Positions 1-9,718 of a stretch of 64,000 nucleotides of DNA are shown here, piece after piece. A model generated the notes under the pieces. The model worked only from the letters and a program-made list of their open reading frames with translations. It did not search any database and was not told the DNA's origin. Each line of letters starts with the position of its first letter. The stretch's first letter is position 1. Source of the DNA: Chlorobaculum tepidum TLS (GTDB lineage Bacteria; Bacteroidota; Chlorobiia; Chlorobiales; Chlorobiaceae). The position numbers were made by a program, and so were the translations under genes. The stretch lies in NCBI RefSeq assembly GCF_000006985.1, contig NC_002932.3:1709292-1773291 (forward strand), given 5' to 3'.

Positions 1-1767
1 ACCTACCTCATTGTTGGCCTGACCTTCGCGATCTACATCGGTATCGCGATCTGGGCAAAAGCAGGTTCAACGAAAGAATTTTACGTCGCCGGCGCAGGTG
101 TGCATCCGATGATAAACGGCATGGCGACCGCCGCGGACTGGATGTCGGCAGCATCGTTTATTTCGATGGCCGGTCTGATCTCCTTCATGGGCTATGACGG
201 CTCGGTTTATCTGATGGGCTGGACGGGCGGCTACGTGCTGCTGGCGCTCCTGCTCGCCCCCTACCTCCGGAAGTTCGGCAAGTTCACCGTTCCCGATTTC
301 GTGGGCGACCGCTACTACTCCAACGCCGCACGTACCGTGGCCGTGATCTGCGCGATCTTCGTCTCCTTCACCTACGTCGCCGGCCAGATGCGCGGCGTCG
401 GCGTGGTCTTCTCGCGCTTCCTCGAAGTCGATATCAACACCGGCATCATCATCGGCATGGCCATCGTTTTTTTCTACGCCGTGCTCGGCGGCATGAAGGG
501 CATCACCTACACGCAGGTTGCCCAGTACTGGGTGCTGATCTTCGCCTACATGGTTCCGGCCATCTTCCTGTCGATCATGATTACCAACAACGCCATTCCG
601 CAGCTTGGCCTCGGCGGCACCACTTCGGACGGCGTCTATTTGCTTGACAAGCTCGACAACCTTTCCAAAGAGCTCGGTTTCGGGGCCTACACAACCGGCT
701 CCAAGCCGATGATCGACGTCTTCGCCATCACGCTCGCCCTGATGGTTGGCACCGCAGGTCTGCCCCACGTCATCGTGCGCTTCTTCACGGTGCCGAAGGT
801 TCGTGACGCCCGCATCTCGGCTGGCTGGGCGCTCATCTTCATCGCGCTGCTCTACACCACGGCTCCGGCTATTGCCGCTTTCGCCCGCGTGAACCTCATC
901 GACACGGTCAGCAACAAGGCTTACGCTGAATTGCCGGGCTGGTTCAAAAAGTGGGAAAAAACCGGTCTGCTTGCCTGGATGGACAAAAACGGCGACGGCA
1001 AAATCCAGTACCTCGGCAAAAAAGCCAACGGCGGCGATCCGTTCGAAGGCAAAAAACCTGAATTCACCAAAGAGATCGGCAAGAGCGGCGAACTCCTGAT
1101 GTCGAACAAACCGACCGACAACGCCAACGAGCTTTACATCGACAAGGATATTATGGTGCTGGCCAACCCGGAGATCGGCCGTCTGCCGAACTGGGTGATC
1201 GCTCTCGTGGCGGCTGGCGGTCTTGCCGCCGCACTCTCAACGGCTGCTGGTCTTCTGCTGGTCATCTCGACCTCGATTTCGCATGACCTGATCAAAAAGC
1301 AGATCAACCCCAACATCAGCGAAAGCGCCGAGCTGATGTACGCCCGTATCGCGGTGGCCATCGCCATTCTTGTGGCGGGCTACTTCGGCATCAACCCGCC
1401 CGGCTTCGTGGCGGAGGTTGTGGCGTTCGCCTTCGGTCTGGCCGCCGCATCATTCTTCCCGATCATCATTCTCGGCATTTTCTCGAAGCGGATGAACAAA
1501 GAGGGCGCCATCGGCGGCATGATTACCGGCCTTGTCTTCACCGCGGCTTACATCGTGTACTTCAAGTTCATGAACCCGGCAATGAACAAGCCCGAGTTCT
1601 GGTTCCTCGGTATTTCGCCCGAAGGTATCGGTACCATCGGCATGCTGATCAACTTCGCGGTCAGCTTCGTGGTTTCGCGAATCACCCCTGCTCCTCCGGA
1701 ACAGATTCAGGAGCTGGTGGACAGCCTTCGCTACCCGAAAGGCGCTGGCGAAGCTTCTGCTCACTAA
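1..1767 (+). CDS. Sodium:solute symporter (SSS family, VC_2705/acetate permease-like), 5' end outside window
   Basis: An open frame runs from base 1, so the N-terminus is cut by the window edge; 588 codons are visible. The protein is a multi-spanning inner-membrane transporter of the sodium/solute symporter family with repeated hydrophobic segments and typical SSS signatures (TAADWMSAASFISMAGLI near the start, AAGGLAAALSTAAGLLLVIS in the second half). Such proteins couple Na+ or H+ entry to uptake of small carboxylates. The acetate role is inferred from similarity to the VC_2705/ActP branch and would suit a phototroph that co-assimilates acetate. A hydrophilic insert of about 60 residues (window 940-1150) contains DKNGDGKIQYL, an EF-hand-like calcium loop, as I recall for this subfamily. 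A strong terminator follows the stop. Confidence 0.88.
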   Translation, partial: TYLIVGLTFAIYIGIAIWAKAGSTKEFYVAGAGVHPMINGMATAADWMSAASFISMAGLISFMGYDGSVYLMGWTGGYVLLALLLAPYLRKFGKFTVPDFVGDRYYSNAARTVAVICAIFVSFTYVAGQMRGVGVVFSRFLEVDINTGIIIGMAIVFFYAVLGGMKGITYTQVAQYWVLIFAYMVPAIFLSIMITNNAIPQLGLGGTTSDGVYLLDKLDNLSKELGFGAYTTGSKPMIDVFAITLALMVGTAGLPHVIVRFFTVPKVRDARISAGWALIFIALLYTTAPAIAAFARVNLIDTVSNKAYAELPGWFKKWEKTGLLAWMDKNGDGKIQYLGKKANGGDPFEGKKPEFTKEIGKSGELLMSNKPTDNANELYIDKDIMVLANPEIGRLPNWVIALVAAGGLAAALSTAAGLLLVISTSISHDLIKKQINPNISESAELMYARIAVAIAILVAGYFGINPPGFVAEVVAFAFGLAAASFFPIIILGIFSKRMNKEGAIGGMITGLVFTAAYIVYFKFMNPAMNKPEFWFLGISPEGIGTIGMLINFAVSFVVSRITPAPPEQIQELVDSLRYPKGAGEASAH

Positions 1768-1789
1768 GTCCGGAAACGGCACACAGCAC

Positions 1790-1819
1790 AAAAAGGCGTG
1801 GAACAATCCACGCCTTTTT
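1790..1819 (+). terminator. Rho-independent terminator after the symporter
   Basis: Perfect stem GGCGTGGA/TCCACGCC with an ACAA loop, preceded by five A and followed by five T, 23 bases after the symporter stop. The flanking A and T runs extend the stem, so it could also act on the opposite strand. Confidence 0.9.
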
Positions 1820-1974
1820 GCATTCCTCCCCCTTTGCAATAAAAAATGGCCTTGCAAAACAGACGGAGGCTGCCAGTTCGGTTAAAGCAAAAAACCTCTG
1901 ACTTGCACTGTTTGTGTTTTTTGTCGCCGGAAACTATCATAGAAAAACCGCAACGCAGATTCTCCGATTTCTTC

Positions 1975-3855
1975 ATGAGCGACACCGCAGCAGCACCAGA
2001 CAAAACTGCAAAATCGGCTCTGGCCGAAAAACTCGCCACGCTGCCGACTTCGCCCGGCGTTTACCGCTTCAGCAACGCAGCGGGAACGGTGATCTACGTC
2101 GGCAAGGCGCGGAACCTGCGCAACCGGGTGCGTTCGTATTTCAACAGCCAGGGGCGCCAGCCGGGCAAGACCGCCGTGATGGTAAGCCACATCGCTGACC
2201 TGAACGTCATCATCACCAGCTCGGAAGTCGAAGCGCTGATCCTCGAAAACAACCTTATCAAGGAGCTGAAGCCACGCTACAACGTCAACCTCAAGGACGA
2301 CAAGAGCTACCCGTGGCTGGTCATCACCAACGAGCGTTTTCCGCGAATTTTTCTCACCCGCCAGGTCAGGCGCGATGGTTCGCTCTATTTCGGCCCCTAC
2401 ACCGAAGCCTCGCAGCTCCGGCTCATTCTCGACCTGATCGGCTCGATTTTTCCGGTCAGGAGCTGCAAATACAAGCTCACCGAGGAGGCTGTCGCATCCG
2501 GCAGGTATCGGGTCTGCCTCGATTATCATATCCACAAGTGCAAAGGACCATGCGAAGGGTTGCAATCTGAGGAAGAGTACCAGGCGATGATCCGCGAAAT
2601 CGTCACGTTGCTCAAGGGCAAAACTTCAGCTCTCTTGCGCGACCTCAGCGCCGAGATGCAGAAGAAGGCAAAGGAGCTGAAGTTCGAGGAGGCCGCAGCC
2701 CTGAAAGCGCAGATCGAGGGGCTGAAACGCTACGCGGAGCGCCAGAAGATCGTGAGCACCGAAGCGATCGACCGCGATGTCTTCGCCGTTGCTGCGGGCG
2801 AAGATGATGCGTGTGGTGTGGTCTTCCGCATCCGCGAAGGAAAGCTGATCGGCTCGCGCCACACCTACCTCTCCAACACGGGCAACACGCCGCTGCCGAA
2901 CCTGCTGGCCTCTTTCGTGGAGCACTACTACCTCGAAACCCCCGACCTGATTCCACAGGAACTCATGCTCCAGGCGGAGCTGCCTGAAGAGGAACTCGAA
3001 GCCCTCCGGCAACTGCTCTCGTCGCGGCAGACCGAGCGGCGGCAGGTGCGTTTCACGGTGCCCCGCATCGGCGAAAAGGCTCATCTCATCGCCATGTGCC
3101 TCGACAACGCCAAGCACCACCTGCACGAGTTCATGGTGCAGAAAAAACTGCGCGGCGAAATCGCGCGCAAATCCCCGGCCCTCGAATCGCTCAAGCAGGT
3201 GCTCCATCTTGGCAAACTGCCCGAGCGGATCGAGTGCTTCGACAACTCGCATTTCCAGGGCACCGATTACGTCAGCTCGATGGTCACTTTCGTATCGGGA
3301 AAACCGAAAAAATCGGACTACCGCAAGTTCAGGCTCAAAAGTTTCGAAGGCTCGGACGACTACGCGGCCATGCGCGAAGCGGTCACCAGGCGCTACGGAG
3401 GCTCACTGGCGGGAGAGCTGCCCCTGCCCGACCTGGTGCTGATCGACGGCGGCAAGGGGCAAGTGAACGTCGCCTGGCAAGTCTTGCAGGAGCTTGGCCT
3501 TGACCTGCCTGTGGCGGGGCTGGCGAAACGGCTCGAAGAGATTTACGTGCCCAACGAGCCAGACCCGTACAACCTTCCGAAAACCTCACCAGCCCTCAAG
3601 CTTTTGCAACAATTGCGTGACGAAGCACACCGCTTCGCCATCACCTACCACCGCAAGCTCCGGAGCGACCGGACGATCCGAACGGAACTGACCGGCATCA
3701 AGGGAGTCGGCGAAAAAAGCGCCGAAAAGCTGCTGAAGCACTTCGGCTCGGTAGAAAGCGTCTCGAAAGCTTCTATTGACGAGCTTTCCGCCGTAGCCGG
3801 AAGAAAAACCGCAGAAAGCATTTACCGCTACTTCAACGCCGGAGACGCCCCCTGA
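1975..3855 (+). CDS. uvrC: UvrABC excinuclease subunit C
   Basis: 626-residue UvrC, which makes the two incisions around bulky DNA lesions during nucleotide excision repair. In order: an N-terminal GIY-YIG nuclease domain (SPGVYRF...VIYVGKARNLRNRV, about residues 20-95), the conserved cysteine region (residues about 160-190), a UVR helical hairpin for UvrB contact (LKFEEAAALKAQIEGLKRY, about 235-260), the RNase H-like nuclease (FDNSHFQGTDYVSSMV, VLIDGGKGQV), and a C-terminal double helix-hairpin-helix (TGIKGVGEKSAEKLLKHFG). The ATG at 1975 is chosen because the open frame upstream has no family similarity. Full length for the family. Confidence 0.97.
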   Translation: MSDTAAAPDKTAKSALAEKLATLPTSPGVYRFSNAAGTVIYVGKARNLRNRVRSYFNSQGRQPGKTAVMVSHIADLNVIITSSEVEALILENNLIKELKPRYNVNLKDDKSYPWLVITNERFPRIFLTRQVRRDGSLYFGPYTEASQLRLILDLIGSIFPVRSCKYKLTEEAVASGRYRVCLDYHIHKCKGPCEGLQSEEEYQAMIREIVTLLKGKTSALLRDLSAEMQKKAKELKFEEAAALKAQIEGLKRYAERQKIVSTEAIDRDVFAVAAGEDDACGVVFRIREGKLIGSRHTYLSNTGNTPLPNLLASFVEHYYLETPDLIPQELMLQAELPEEELEALRQLLSSRQTERRQVRFTVPRIGEKAHLIAMCLDNAKHHLHEFMVQKKLRGEIARKSPALESLKQVLHLGKLPERIECFDNSHFQGTDYVSSMVTFVSGKPKKSDYRKFRLKSFEGSDDYAAMREAVTRRYGGSLAGELPLPDLVLIDGGKGQVNVAWQVLQELGLDLPVAGLAKRLEEIYVPNEPDPYNLPKTSPALKLLQQLRDEAHRFAITYHRKLRSDRTIRTELTGIKGVGEKSAEKLLKHFGSVESVSKASIDELSAVAGRKTAESIYRYFNAGDAP

Positions 3856-3869
3856 AGCCTGAAAGAATG

Positions 3870-3890
3870 GCCCGGCCGGGCACTTTTTTT
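3870..3890 (+). terminator. Probable weak terminator after uvrC
   Basis: The 12-base palindrome GCCCGGCCGGGC is followed two bases later by seven T, just after the uvrC stop. The usable stem is short (about 4-5 bp), so efficiency is uncertain. Confidence 0.45.
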
Positions 3891-3902
3891 GAAAAAATCT
3901 GC

Positions 3903-3910
3903 TATATTGG
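3903..3910 (+). promoter_or_regulatory. Putative -10-type box (TATATTGG) for the TPR gene
   Basis: TATATTGG lies 49 bases before the chosen ATG of the TPR gene, between a terminator-like hairpin and the ribosome-binding region. It matches the TAnnTTtG core described for Bacteroidetes promoters and recurs before other genes in this window. No clear -33 element is visible. Confidence 0.35.
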
Positions 3911-3951
3911 TTTTGTTATTATGATCGTGAAATTTGCACGAAAGAGAGTGT

Positions 3952-5349
3952 ATGAGTTTGCTTGATTTTTTTGATGACAACCTGAACCCATCGGAAGGTT
4001 TCTTCCCGGACAGGCCGGAAGGAGCTTCTGACCCTGATTCCATTCACGATCCAGAAGAACTTCTCGACCTTATCATCCAGCTCAACGAGGAAGGACTTCA
4101 CGAAACATCGCTCGTTGCAGCCCGACGGCTCGAAGAGCTCGCCCCCTACAACGCGGAAACCTGGTTTCACCTCGGCAACAGCCTGACGTTGAACGGCCTT
4201 TTTGACGAGGCGCTCGAAGCGTTTCAGCGCGCCGTTCTGCTCAGCCCTGCCGATAATGAAATGGCCCTGAATCTCGCTTTGGCCTATTTCAATACCGGAC
4301 GACTCGATGAAGCGCTCGAAGAGATCGAGCGTGTTGTCAGCGACTCCACCATAGCAAGAGATATCTGCTTCTACCGGGGACTCATTCTGCAACGACTCGA
4401 ACGTTTCGAAGAGGCTGAAAAAAATTTCGAACAGACGCTGCAGCTCGATCCGGAGTTCGGAGAAGCCTGGTACGAGCTGGCCTACTCGCAGGACATTCTC
4501 GGCAAACTTGATAACAGTCTTGTCGCCTACGAGAAGGCCATCGACCTCGACCCGTACAATATCAACGCCTGGTACAACAAGGGACTCGTCCTGAGCAAGC
4601 TCAAGCGTTACCCGGAAGCGCTCGAAGCCTACGACATGGCGCTCGTCATTTCCGAGGATTTCAGCTCGGCCTGGTACAACCGTGCCAATGTGCTTGCCAT
4701 CACCGGAAGAATCGAGGATGCTGCCGAAAGCTACACGAAAACGCTTGAAATCGAGCCCGACGACATCAATGCGCTCTACAACCTCGGCATAGCCAGGGAG
4801 GAACTCGAGCAGTACAGCGAAGCGATCGCCTGCTACAAACGCTGCATCGAACTGAATCCGGAGTTCGCCGACGCCTGGTTTGCGCTCGCCTGCTGCTTCG
4901 AGGCGCTCGAAAACTACGAGGCTTCGCTCGACGCCATCGGCCATGCCCTTGTTGAAATGCCGGAGTGCATCGAATACCTCCTGCTCAAGGCGGAGATCGA
5001 ATACAATCTCGGCCGGCTCGACCAGTCGCTCAAAACCTACGAGAAAATTATCCCCCTGGATCCGGACAGCCCTCAAATCTGGCTGGACTATGCAATGGTG
5101 CTGCGCGAGGCCGGAGCAATGGATGCATCGATCCGGGCGCTCGAAGAGTCGATCTCGCTTCAGCCGCTCTCGGCAGAGGCGCACTTCGAGATCGCGGCAA
5201 CCTATTTCGCCATGGGCGACAACCAGAGCACCCTCAAGGCGCTCAGCAAGGCATTCAAGATCGACCCCGACAAAAAGCAGCTGTTTCAGAGCGTCTTCCC
5301 CGAGCTGTACCAGCAAGATGCGGTACGCCGGCTGCTGGAAATTTCCTGA
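3952..5349 (+). CDS. Large tetratricopeptide-repeat protein
   Basis: 465 residues, acidic, without signal peptide or membrane segment, so probably cytoplasmic. From about residue 50 onwards it is a nearly continuous array of about 11-12 TPR units (repeated W-x-x-L/K-G or W-Y-N-K-G, then A-L-E-A-Y and L-D-P-x-x-x-x-A-W patterns), which form a scaffold for protein-protein contacts. The N-terminal 40 residues ([18 protein letters not shown]...) are non-repetitive and may be a separate binding segment. The ATG at 3952 follows a purine-rich AGAGAG; an in-frame TTG at 3934 is less likely. Partner proteins cannot be named from sequence. It precedes aroE by 21 bases and may be co-transcribed with it. 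Confidence 0.9.
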   Translation: MSLLDFFDDNLNPSEGFFPDRPEGASDPDSIHDPEELLDLIIQLNEEGLHETSLVAARRLEELAPYNAETWFHLGNSLTLNGLFDEALEAFQRAVLLSPADNEMALNLALAYFNTGRLDEALEEIERVVSDSTIARDICFYRGLILQRLERFEEAEKNFEQTLQLDPEFGEAWYELAYSQDILGKLDNSLVAYEKAIDLDPYNINAWYNKGLVLSKLKRYPEALEAYDMALVISEDFSSAWYNRANVLAITGRIEDAAESYTKTLEIEPDDINALYNLGIAREELEQYSEAIACYKRCIELNPEFADAWFALACCFEALENYEASLDAIGHALVEMPECIEYLLLKAEIEYNLGRLDQSLKTYEKIIPLDPDSPQIWLDYAMVLREAGAMDASIRALEESISLQPLSAEAHFEIAATYFAMGDNQSTLKALSKAFKIDPDKKQLFQSVFPELYQQDAVRRLLEIS

Positions 5350-5370
5350 ACCACCAGCGAAACAAACATC

Positions 5371-6258
5371 GTGTCAAACTCTCAGTCCAAAAAGATTTTC
5401 GGACTCATCGGCAAACACGTCGATTACTCCTGGTCGCCACTGATTCACAATACCGGATTCGAGGCACTCGGGCTTCCCTGCGTCTACACCATTTTCAACA
5501 TCCCTTCGCCCGAAATGATCGGCGATGCACTCAAAGGAAGCCGTGCTCTCGGCATTGCGGGATTCAGCGTAACCATTCCGTACAAGAAAACCGTCGTGCC
5601 ATTCCTTGACGAACTCTCACCTGAAGCGCTCTCCATCGGGGCGGTCAACACCATCGTCAACGACAACGGACGGCTGCTCGGCTACAATACGGACATCGAC
5701 GGTTTCGCTGCTCCGCTCCTTCCGATGGCGGAGTCGATCCGGAACAGGCCGGTCTGCATCTTCGGCAACGGCGGAGCCGCGCTGGCCGCCGTCGAAGCTT
5801 TCAGGCTCCGCTTCAACCCTTCATCGGTGCTCCTCGTGGTGCGGGATACGCAGAAAGCCGAAGATATGCTCGAAGAGTACGCATACCGCGACCTCGTCAC
5901 CATCCATGCGGGCCGGGAGATCGACCAGCCCGCGTGCAGCAAACTGATCCGCGATTGCCGCGTACTGGTCAACGCAACGCCGGTCGGCACTGCCGGAAGA
6001 AACGATCACATCCACAGCATCCTGCCGACCGGACACGGGCTCCTGCACGATGGCCAGATCGTTTACGACATGGTCTACAATCCGCCCGAAACACCCCTGC
6101 TCGCCGAAGCCCGCGCCGCAGGAGCAACTGTCATTGCGGGCATCGAGATGCTCATCGCCCAGGCCGCCCGTGCCTTCTCCATCTGGACAGGACAGGAACT
6201 TCCGGTCGATCTGGTCAGAAAAACCGTACTCGCTGCAATCGAAAAGAGCGAAGGCTGA
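5371..6258 (+). CDS. aroE: Shikimate dehydrogenase (NADP+)
   Basis: 295-residue AroE, reducing 3-dehydroshikimate to shikimate in aromatic amino acid and quinone precursor synthesis. The substrate-binding N-terminal domain has the SWSPLIHN serine motif, the catalytic lysine in VTIPYKK (about residue 73) and the catalytic aspartate in YNTDIDGF. The NADP-binding domain has the glycine loop GNGGAA (about residues 131-136) and NATPVG. The start is GTG at 5371, 21 bases after the TPR gene stop. Shikimate also feeds chorismate, the substrate of the menF isochorismate synthase encoded further on. Confidence 0.96.
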   Translation: MSNSQSKKIFGLIGKHVDYSWSPLIHNTGFEALGLPCVYTIFNIPSPEMIGDALKGSRALGIAGFSVTIPYKKTVVPFLDELSPEALSIGAVNTIVNDNGRLLGYNTDIDGFAAPLLPMAESIRNRPVCIFGNGGAALAAVEAFRLRFNPSSVLLVVRDTQKAEDMLEEYAYRDLVTIHAGREIDQPACSKLIRDCRVLVNATPVGTAGRNDHIHSILPTGHGLLHDGQIVYDMVYNPPETPLLAEARAAGATVIAGIEMLIAQAARAFSIWTGQELPVDLVRKTVLAAIEKSEG

Positions 6259-6336
6259 GGCGGCGGTTTGAAAGAGGCCTGAATGGTATTACATTCTCTT
6301 CGACCTCTTTTGACCTCCTGACAACAACACTACTCT

Positions 6337-6825
6337 ATGGCCCTTTTTTATCTGCTCGCGATAGCTGCTGCCCTGCTCGACCGGGTGACCAAACTTCTCG
6401 CCATCCACTACCTGCGCGACGGCGCGCAAAGCATCGTCATCATCCCTGACTGGCTCAAGCTGACCTACGCCGAAAACCTCGGCATCGCATTCAGCGTCCG
6501 GTTCCTCCCGCCGACGGGCCTGCTTTTTCTGACCCTCGCTATTTCTGCGGGCGTTGTCTGGTATGTCCACAAATCGAACAACCGGAGTCCGCTCTTCCTC
6601 ACGGCTTTTGGACTCATTCTGGGCGGCGGGATCGGCAACCTGATCGACCGCGTCATGCTCGGCCATGTGGTGGATTTCATCTATTTCGATCTCTATCACG
6701 GCGCACTCTTTGGCATCCCGCTCGATCTGTGGCCGATTTTCAACGTCGCCGACTCCTGCATCACCATCGGCGCGTGCATGATCGTGCTGTTTCACGAAAA
6801 AATTTTCACCAGGAAACACGCATGA
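6337..6825 (+). CDS. lspA: Lipoprotein signal peptidase (signal peptidase II)
   Basis: 162-residue inner-membrane aspartic protease that removes the signal peptide from prolipoproteins after lipid attachment. Four hydrophobic segments are visible. The conserved motifs are present: D-x-x-T-K in LLDRVTKL, N near LTYAENLGIAF, GNLIDR with the first catalytic Asp, and FNVADSCITIG with the second. The stop overlaps the tatD start (ATGA type), so the two are translationally coupled. Lipoprotein substrates in this window include the lipocalin and the TPR lipoprotein. Confidence 0.96.
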   Translation: MALFYLLAIAAALLDRVTKLLAIHYLRDGAQSIVIIPDWLKLTYAENLGIAFSVRFLPPTGLLFLTLAISAGVVWYVHKSNNRSPLFLTAFGLILGGGIGNLIDRVMLGHVVDFIYFDLYHGALFGIPLDLWPIFNVADSCITIGACMIVLFHEKIFTRKHA

Positions 6826-7601
6826 ACACCCCGGGTTTCTGCGACATCCACTGCCATCTCTCCTTTCCCGATTTCGACGATGACCGTGACCGGGTGATCG
6901 GCGATCTCCGCGCGGCTGGCTTGCAGTGTGTCATCGATCCGGGCACCGGCGTCGAGACGAACCGCCGCTCCATCGAACTGGCAAACGGGTATGACTTCAT
7001 CTATTCGAATGTCGGCCTGCACCCTCACGAAACAAACGTACCACTCTCGCCAGAGCTGTTCGACAAACTCGCTGGACAGGCTCGATCGGCAAAGGTGGTT
7101 GGCATCGGCGAGATCGGCCTCGATTACCACTGGCCCGATCACGATCCGGCGCATCAGCAGGCGGCGTTCCGCGAGATGCTGCGCATAGCGGTCGACCTCG
7201 ACCTGCCGGTGGTGATCCACTGCCGCGACGCCTGGCCCGACATGCTGCGCATCCTCTCGGAGGAGCGCTCGTCGGCCCTGCGCGGCGCGATGCACTGCTT
7301 TTCAGGAGATCTCGACATGGCCTGCCGCTGCATCAGCCTCGGGCTGAAAATTTCGATTCCCGGCACCATCACCTACAAAAAGTCGCTGCTTCCGGAAGTG
7401 GCGGCCTCCGTCGGCCTCGGCGACCTGCTCTCCGAAACCGACGCGCCCTACCTTGCGCCAGTACCCAAACGCGGCAAACGCAACGAACCGGCCTTCGTCG
7501 TCCACACGGTGCGCAAGATCGCCGATCACCGCCAGGAACCGTTCGAAGAGGTAACGGAAGCGCTCGTGAGCAATGCAAGAACCCTGTTCGGCCTGCCGTA
7601 A
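6822..7601 (+). CDS. tatD: TatD family metal-dependent hydrolase/DNase
   Basis: 259 residues with the TatD TIM-barrel metal sites: DIHCHLSF (H-x-H) at the N-terminus, GIGEIGLDYH (metal-bridging Glu) near residue 90, VVIHCRDAW, HCFSGD, and the C-terminal ETDAPYL aspartate. Family members are Mg2+-dependent 3'-5' exonucleases or deoxyribonucleases acting on damaged DNA or RNA. The start at 6822 overlaps the lspA stop by 4 bases. Confidence 0.94.
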   Translation: MNTPGFCDIHCHLSFPDFDDDRDRVIGDLRAAGLQCVIDPGTGVETNRRSIELANGYDFIYSNVGLHPHETNVPLSPELFDKLAGQARSAKVVGIGEIGLDYHWPDHDPAHQQAAFREMLRIAVDLDLPVVIHCRDAWPDMLRILSEERSSALRGAMHCFSGDLDMACRCISLGLKISIPGTITYKKSLLPEVAASVGLGDLLSETDAPYLAPVPKRGKRNEPAFVVHTVRKIADHRQEPFEEVTEALVSNARTLFGLP

Positions 7602-7619
7602 CCGGCGGCTGCCGCTGAT

Positions 7620-7650
7620 TTTGAAATTCATGCGAACTTGCGTAGGTTGA
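7620..7650 (+). promoter_or_regulatory. Bacteroidetes/Chlorobi-like promoter before the YfgM-like gene
   Basis: TTTG at 7620-7623, a 19-base spacer, then TAGGTTG at 7643-7649. This is the TTTG-N19-TAnnTTTG layout known for Bacteroidetes housekeeping promoters, with one base missing in the downstream box. It sits between the tatD stop and the next gene, where a promoter is expected. Confidence 0.5.
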
Positions 7651-7725
7651 GCCTCGGACTGACCGCCATCAGTGACGCGGAACGACTCAGGCGATCTCAT
7701 TTCAAGAAACGACAGCACGAACCAC

Positions 7726-8415
7726 ATGAACACCACCCAGCCCCAGAAAATGCTTCCGGAAGCCACCTTCTCCGACCGGATGCTTGAAATCGGCATAAAG
7801 TATAAAAAGCAGCTCACCGCTCTTGTTGTCGTCATCTGCCTCGCTGCTGGCGGGACGCTTTTCTGGATGCAGAAAACCAAAGTCGACGAGGTTCAGGCCT
7901 CGCTCGCCCTTGCGAAGATCACTCCGTGGATCGAAATGGGAGACGTCAATAAAGCGGTCAATGGCGAAGGCTCGATAAAAGGGCTGAACAGTATCATTAA
8001 AACATGGGGCGGCACACCAAGCGGAAAAACTGCCAGGCTCTATATGGCCTATATCCTGCTGAACAGTGGAAAGCCGGACGATGCGCTTTCGATATACAAG
8101 GGATTCAGCAGTGATAACAAGGATCTTCAGGCATCGGCGCTCGCCGGAGCCGCCGCCTGCCATGTCCAGAAAAAGGCCTTCGCCGAAGCTGCGCCGGAGT
8201 ACGAAAAGGCGTCCGAAACCGCCGAGAACGAGACGCTCAAATCGATGTACCTCACCAAAGCCGCCGAAAGCTACTCCGCCGCGGGACAGGCCGACAAGGC
8301 GGCAAAACTTTATGATCAGGTGATCAAAACCTGGCCAGCCACATCGTCAGCGGGAATGGCCCAGCGCGCGCTCTTGCGCCTTGCCGGCGCAGGCGTGCAG
8401 ATACCGCAAATCTGA
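7726..8415 (+). CDS. Membrane-anchored TPR protein (YfgM/TPR_21-like)
   Basis: 229 residues: a short cytosolic N-terminus, one membrane helix around residues 29-47 (LTALVVVICLAAGGTLFWM), then an outer domain rich in TPR-like helices (LLNSGKPDDALSIYKGF, ADKAAKLYDQVIKTWP). This layout matches the YfgM/TPR_21 group, which works with membrane insertion or envelope chaperones; that function is inferred from architecture. The ATG at 7726 is preferred over an upstream GTG at 7672 because the transmembrane layout then looks normal. Ends 32 bases before the cyclophilin gene. Confidence 0.8.
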   Translation: MNTTQPQKMLPEATFSDRMLEIGIKYKKQLTALVVVICLAAGGTLFWMQKTKVDEVQASLALAKITPWIEMGDVNKAVNGEGSIKGLNSIIKTWGGTPSGKTARLYMAYILLNSGKPDDALSIYKGFSSDNKDLQASALAGAAACHVQKKAFAEAAPEYEKASETAENETLKSMYLTKAAESYSAAGQADKAAKLYDQVIKTWPATSSAGMAQRALLRLAGAGVQIPQI

Positions 8416-8447
8416 CCGATTGTTTTTCGACACTCAACCACATTACC

Positions 8448-8936
8448 ATGCCAGAAAAATTCATCATCAAGACCAGCATGGGTGATATTTCCATCGCCCT
8501 GTATGACGACACTCCCCGGCACCGCGATAACTTCGTCAAGCTCGTCGGCGAAGGCTACTACGACGGCATCCGTTTTCACAGGGTGATCGAAGGCTTCATG
8601 ATCCAGTCCGGCGATCCGCTTTCGCGCTTCGACGAGAAGCGCATGATGCACGGCACCGGCGGCCCCGACTACCGTGTTCCGGCTGAAATCAAGCACCCGA
8701 ACAAAAAGGGCACGATTGCCGCCGCGCGTGACAACAACCCGCAGAAGGCCTCGTCCGGCAGCCAGTTCTACATCAACCAGGCCGACAACGGCTTCCTCGA
8801 CGGCGAATATACCGTGTTCGGCGTTGTCGAATCGGGCATCGACGTGGTTGACGCCATCGCCGCCGTCGAGACCGACATGCGCGACAACCCGCTCAAGCCG
8901 GTGACCATCGAAACCATCACTCCTGCAACCGCCTGA
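8448..8936 (+). CDS. ppiB: Cyclophilin-type peptidyl-prolyl cis-trans isomerase
   Basis: 162 residues, no signal peptide, so cytoplasmic. It carries the cyclophilin signature FHRVIEGFMIQSGDP with the catalytic Arg in FHR, GSQFYI, and FLDGEYTVFGVV. It speeds proline isomerisation in folding proteins. The short spacing to the preceding TPR gene and to yggS suggests one transcript. Confidence 0.95.
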   Translation: MPEKFIIKTSMGDISIALYDDTPRHRDNFVKLVGEGYYDGIRFHRVIEGFMIQSGDPLSRFDEKRMMHGTGGPDYRVPAEIKHPNKKGTIAAARDNNPQKASSGSQFYINQADNGFLDGEYTVFGVVESGIDVVDAIAAVETDMRDNPLKPVTIETITPATA

Positions 8937-8947
8937 TCGCCGAAAAC

Positions 8948-9637
8948 ATGGAAAGCATCTCATCGAACCTCACCGCCGTCAGGGAACAGATCGCCGAGGC
9001 CTGCCGCAAGGCGGGCCGCCGCGAGGATGAGGTAACGCTCATCGCTGTCTCTAAAACCAAAAGCGCCGCAGCCATACGCGAGGCGTGGGATGCGGGCCAG
9101 CGGGAGTTCGGCGAGAGTTACGTGCAGGAGTTTCTGGAAAAGGTTGAAGCACCCGAACTCTCGGGCCTGCCGGTTTCGTGGCACTTCATCGGCCACCTCC
9201 AGTCCAACAAGGTTCGTCAGATCGTCGACAAGGTGACGATGGTGCATGGCATCGACAAGGTTTCAACTGCCAAAGAGCTGTCGAAACGCGCCGGGCAGCA
9301 CGATCTGACGGTCGATTACCTGCTTGAGGTGAACGTGTCGCGCGAAAGCACGAAGTACGGCTTCAGCCCCGACTCGGTGTTGCAGGCCGCCGAAGAGTGC
9401 TTCGCTCTGCCGAACGTGCGCCTGCGCGGACTGATGACCATCGCCTCGCCCGCCCCCTCCGAAGCCCGCCGCGAATTTGCGGAGCTTCGTCAGACACTCG
9501 ACAAGCTCCGCCAGAACGCGCCTGAGCCGTCGCTTCTTACCGAGCTATCAATGGGCATGAGCGGCGATTTCGAGGAAGCCATCCTCGAAGGCGCCACCAT
9601 GATCCGCATCGGCACCGCCATCTTCGGATGGCGATAA
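8948..9637 (+). CDS. PLP-binding protein, YggS/PROSC family
   Basis: 229 residues of the alanine-racemase-like TIM-barrel family that binds pyridoxal phosphate without known enzymatic activity and controls cellular PLP pools. The PLP lysine lies in TLIAVSKTK (about residue 38); FIGHLQSNK, GLMTIA and the C-terminal MGMSGDFEEAI/RIGTAIFG phosphate-binding motifs are present. It begins 11 bases after ppiB. Confidence 0.94.
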   Translation: MESISSNLTAVREQIAEACRKAGRREDEVTLIAVSKTKSAAAIREAWDAGQREFGESYVQEFLEKVEAPELSGLPVSWHFIGHLQSNKVRQIVDKVTMVHGIDKVSTAKELSKRAGQHDLTVDYLLEVNVSRESTKYGFSPDSVLQAAEECFALPNVRLRGLMTIASPAPSEARREFAELRQTLDKLRQNAPEPSLLTELSMGMSGDFEEAILEGATMIRIGTAIFGWR

Positions 9638-9718
9638 ATGGATAATCTTGTTGCATTATCCACTGTCAACTGTCAATGATCAACGCCTCCCCGCCTTTCA
9701 TCTCTCCCCGTCGCTACT

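Noticed and set aside
3919-5316. Long antisense frame opposite the TPR gene
   Set aside because: It mirrors the regular GC-rich TPR repeat codons; the plus strand shows clear TPR motifs and a proper start.
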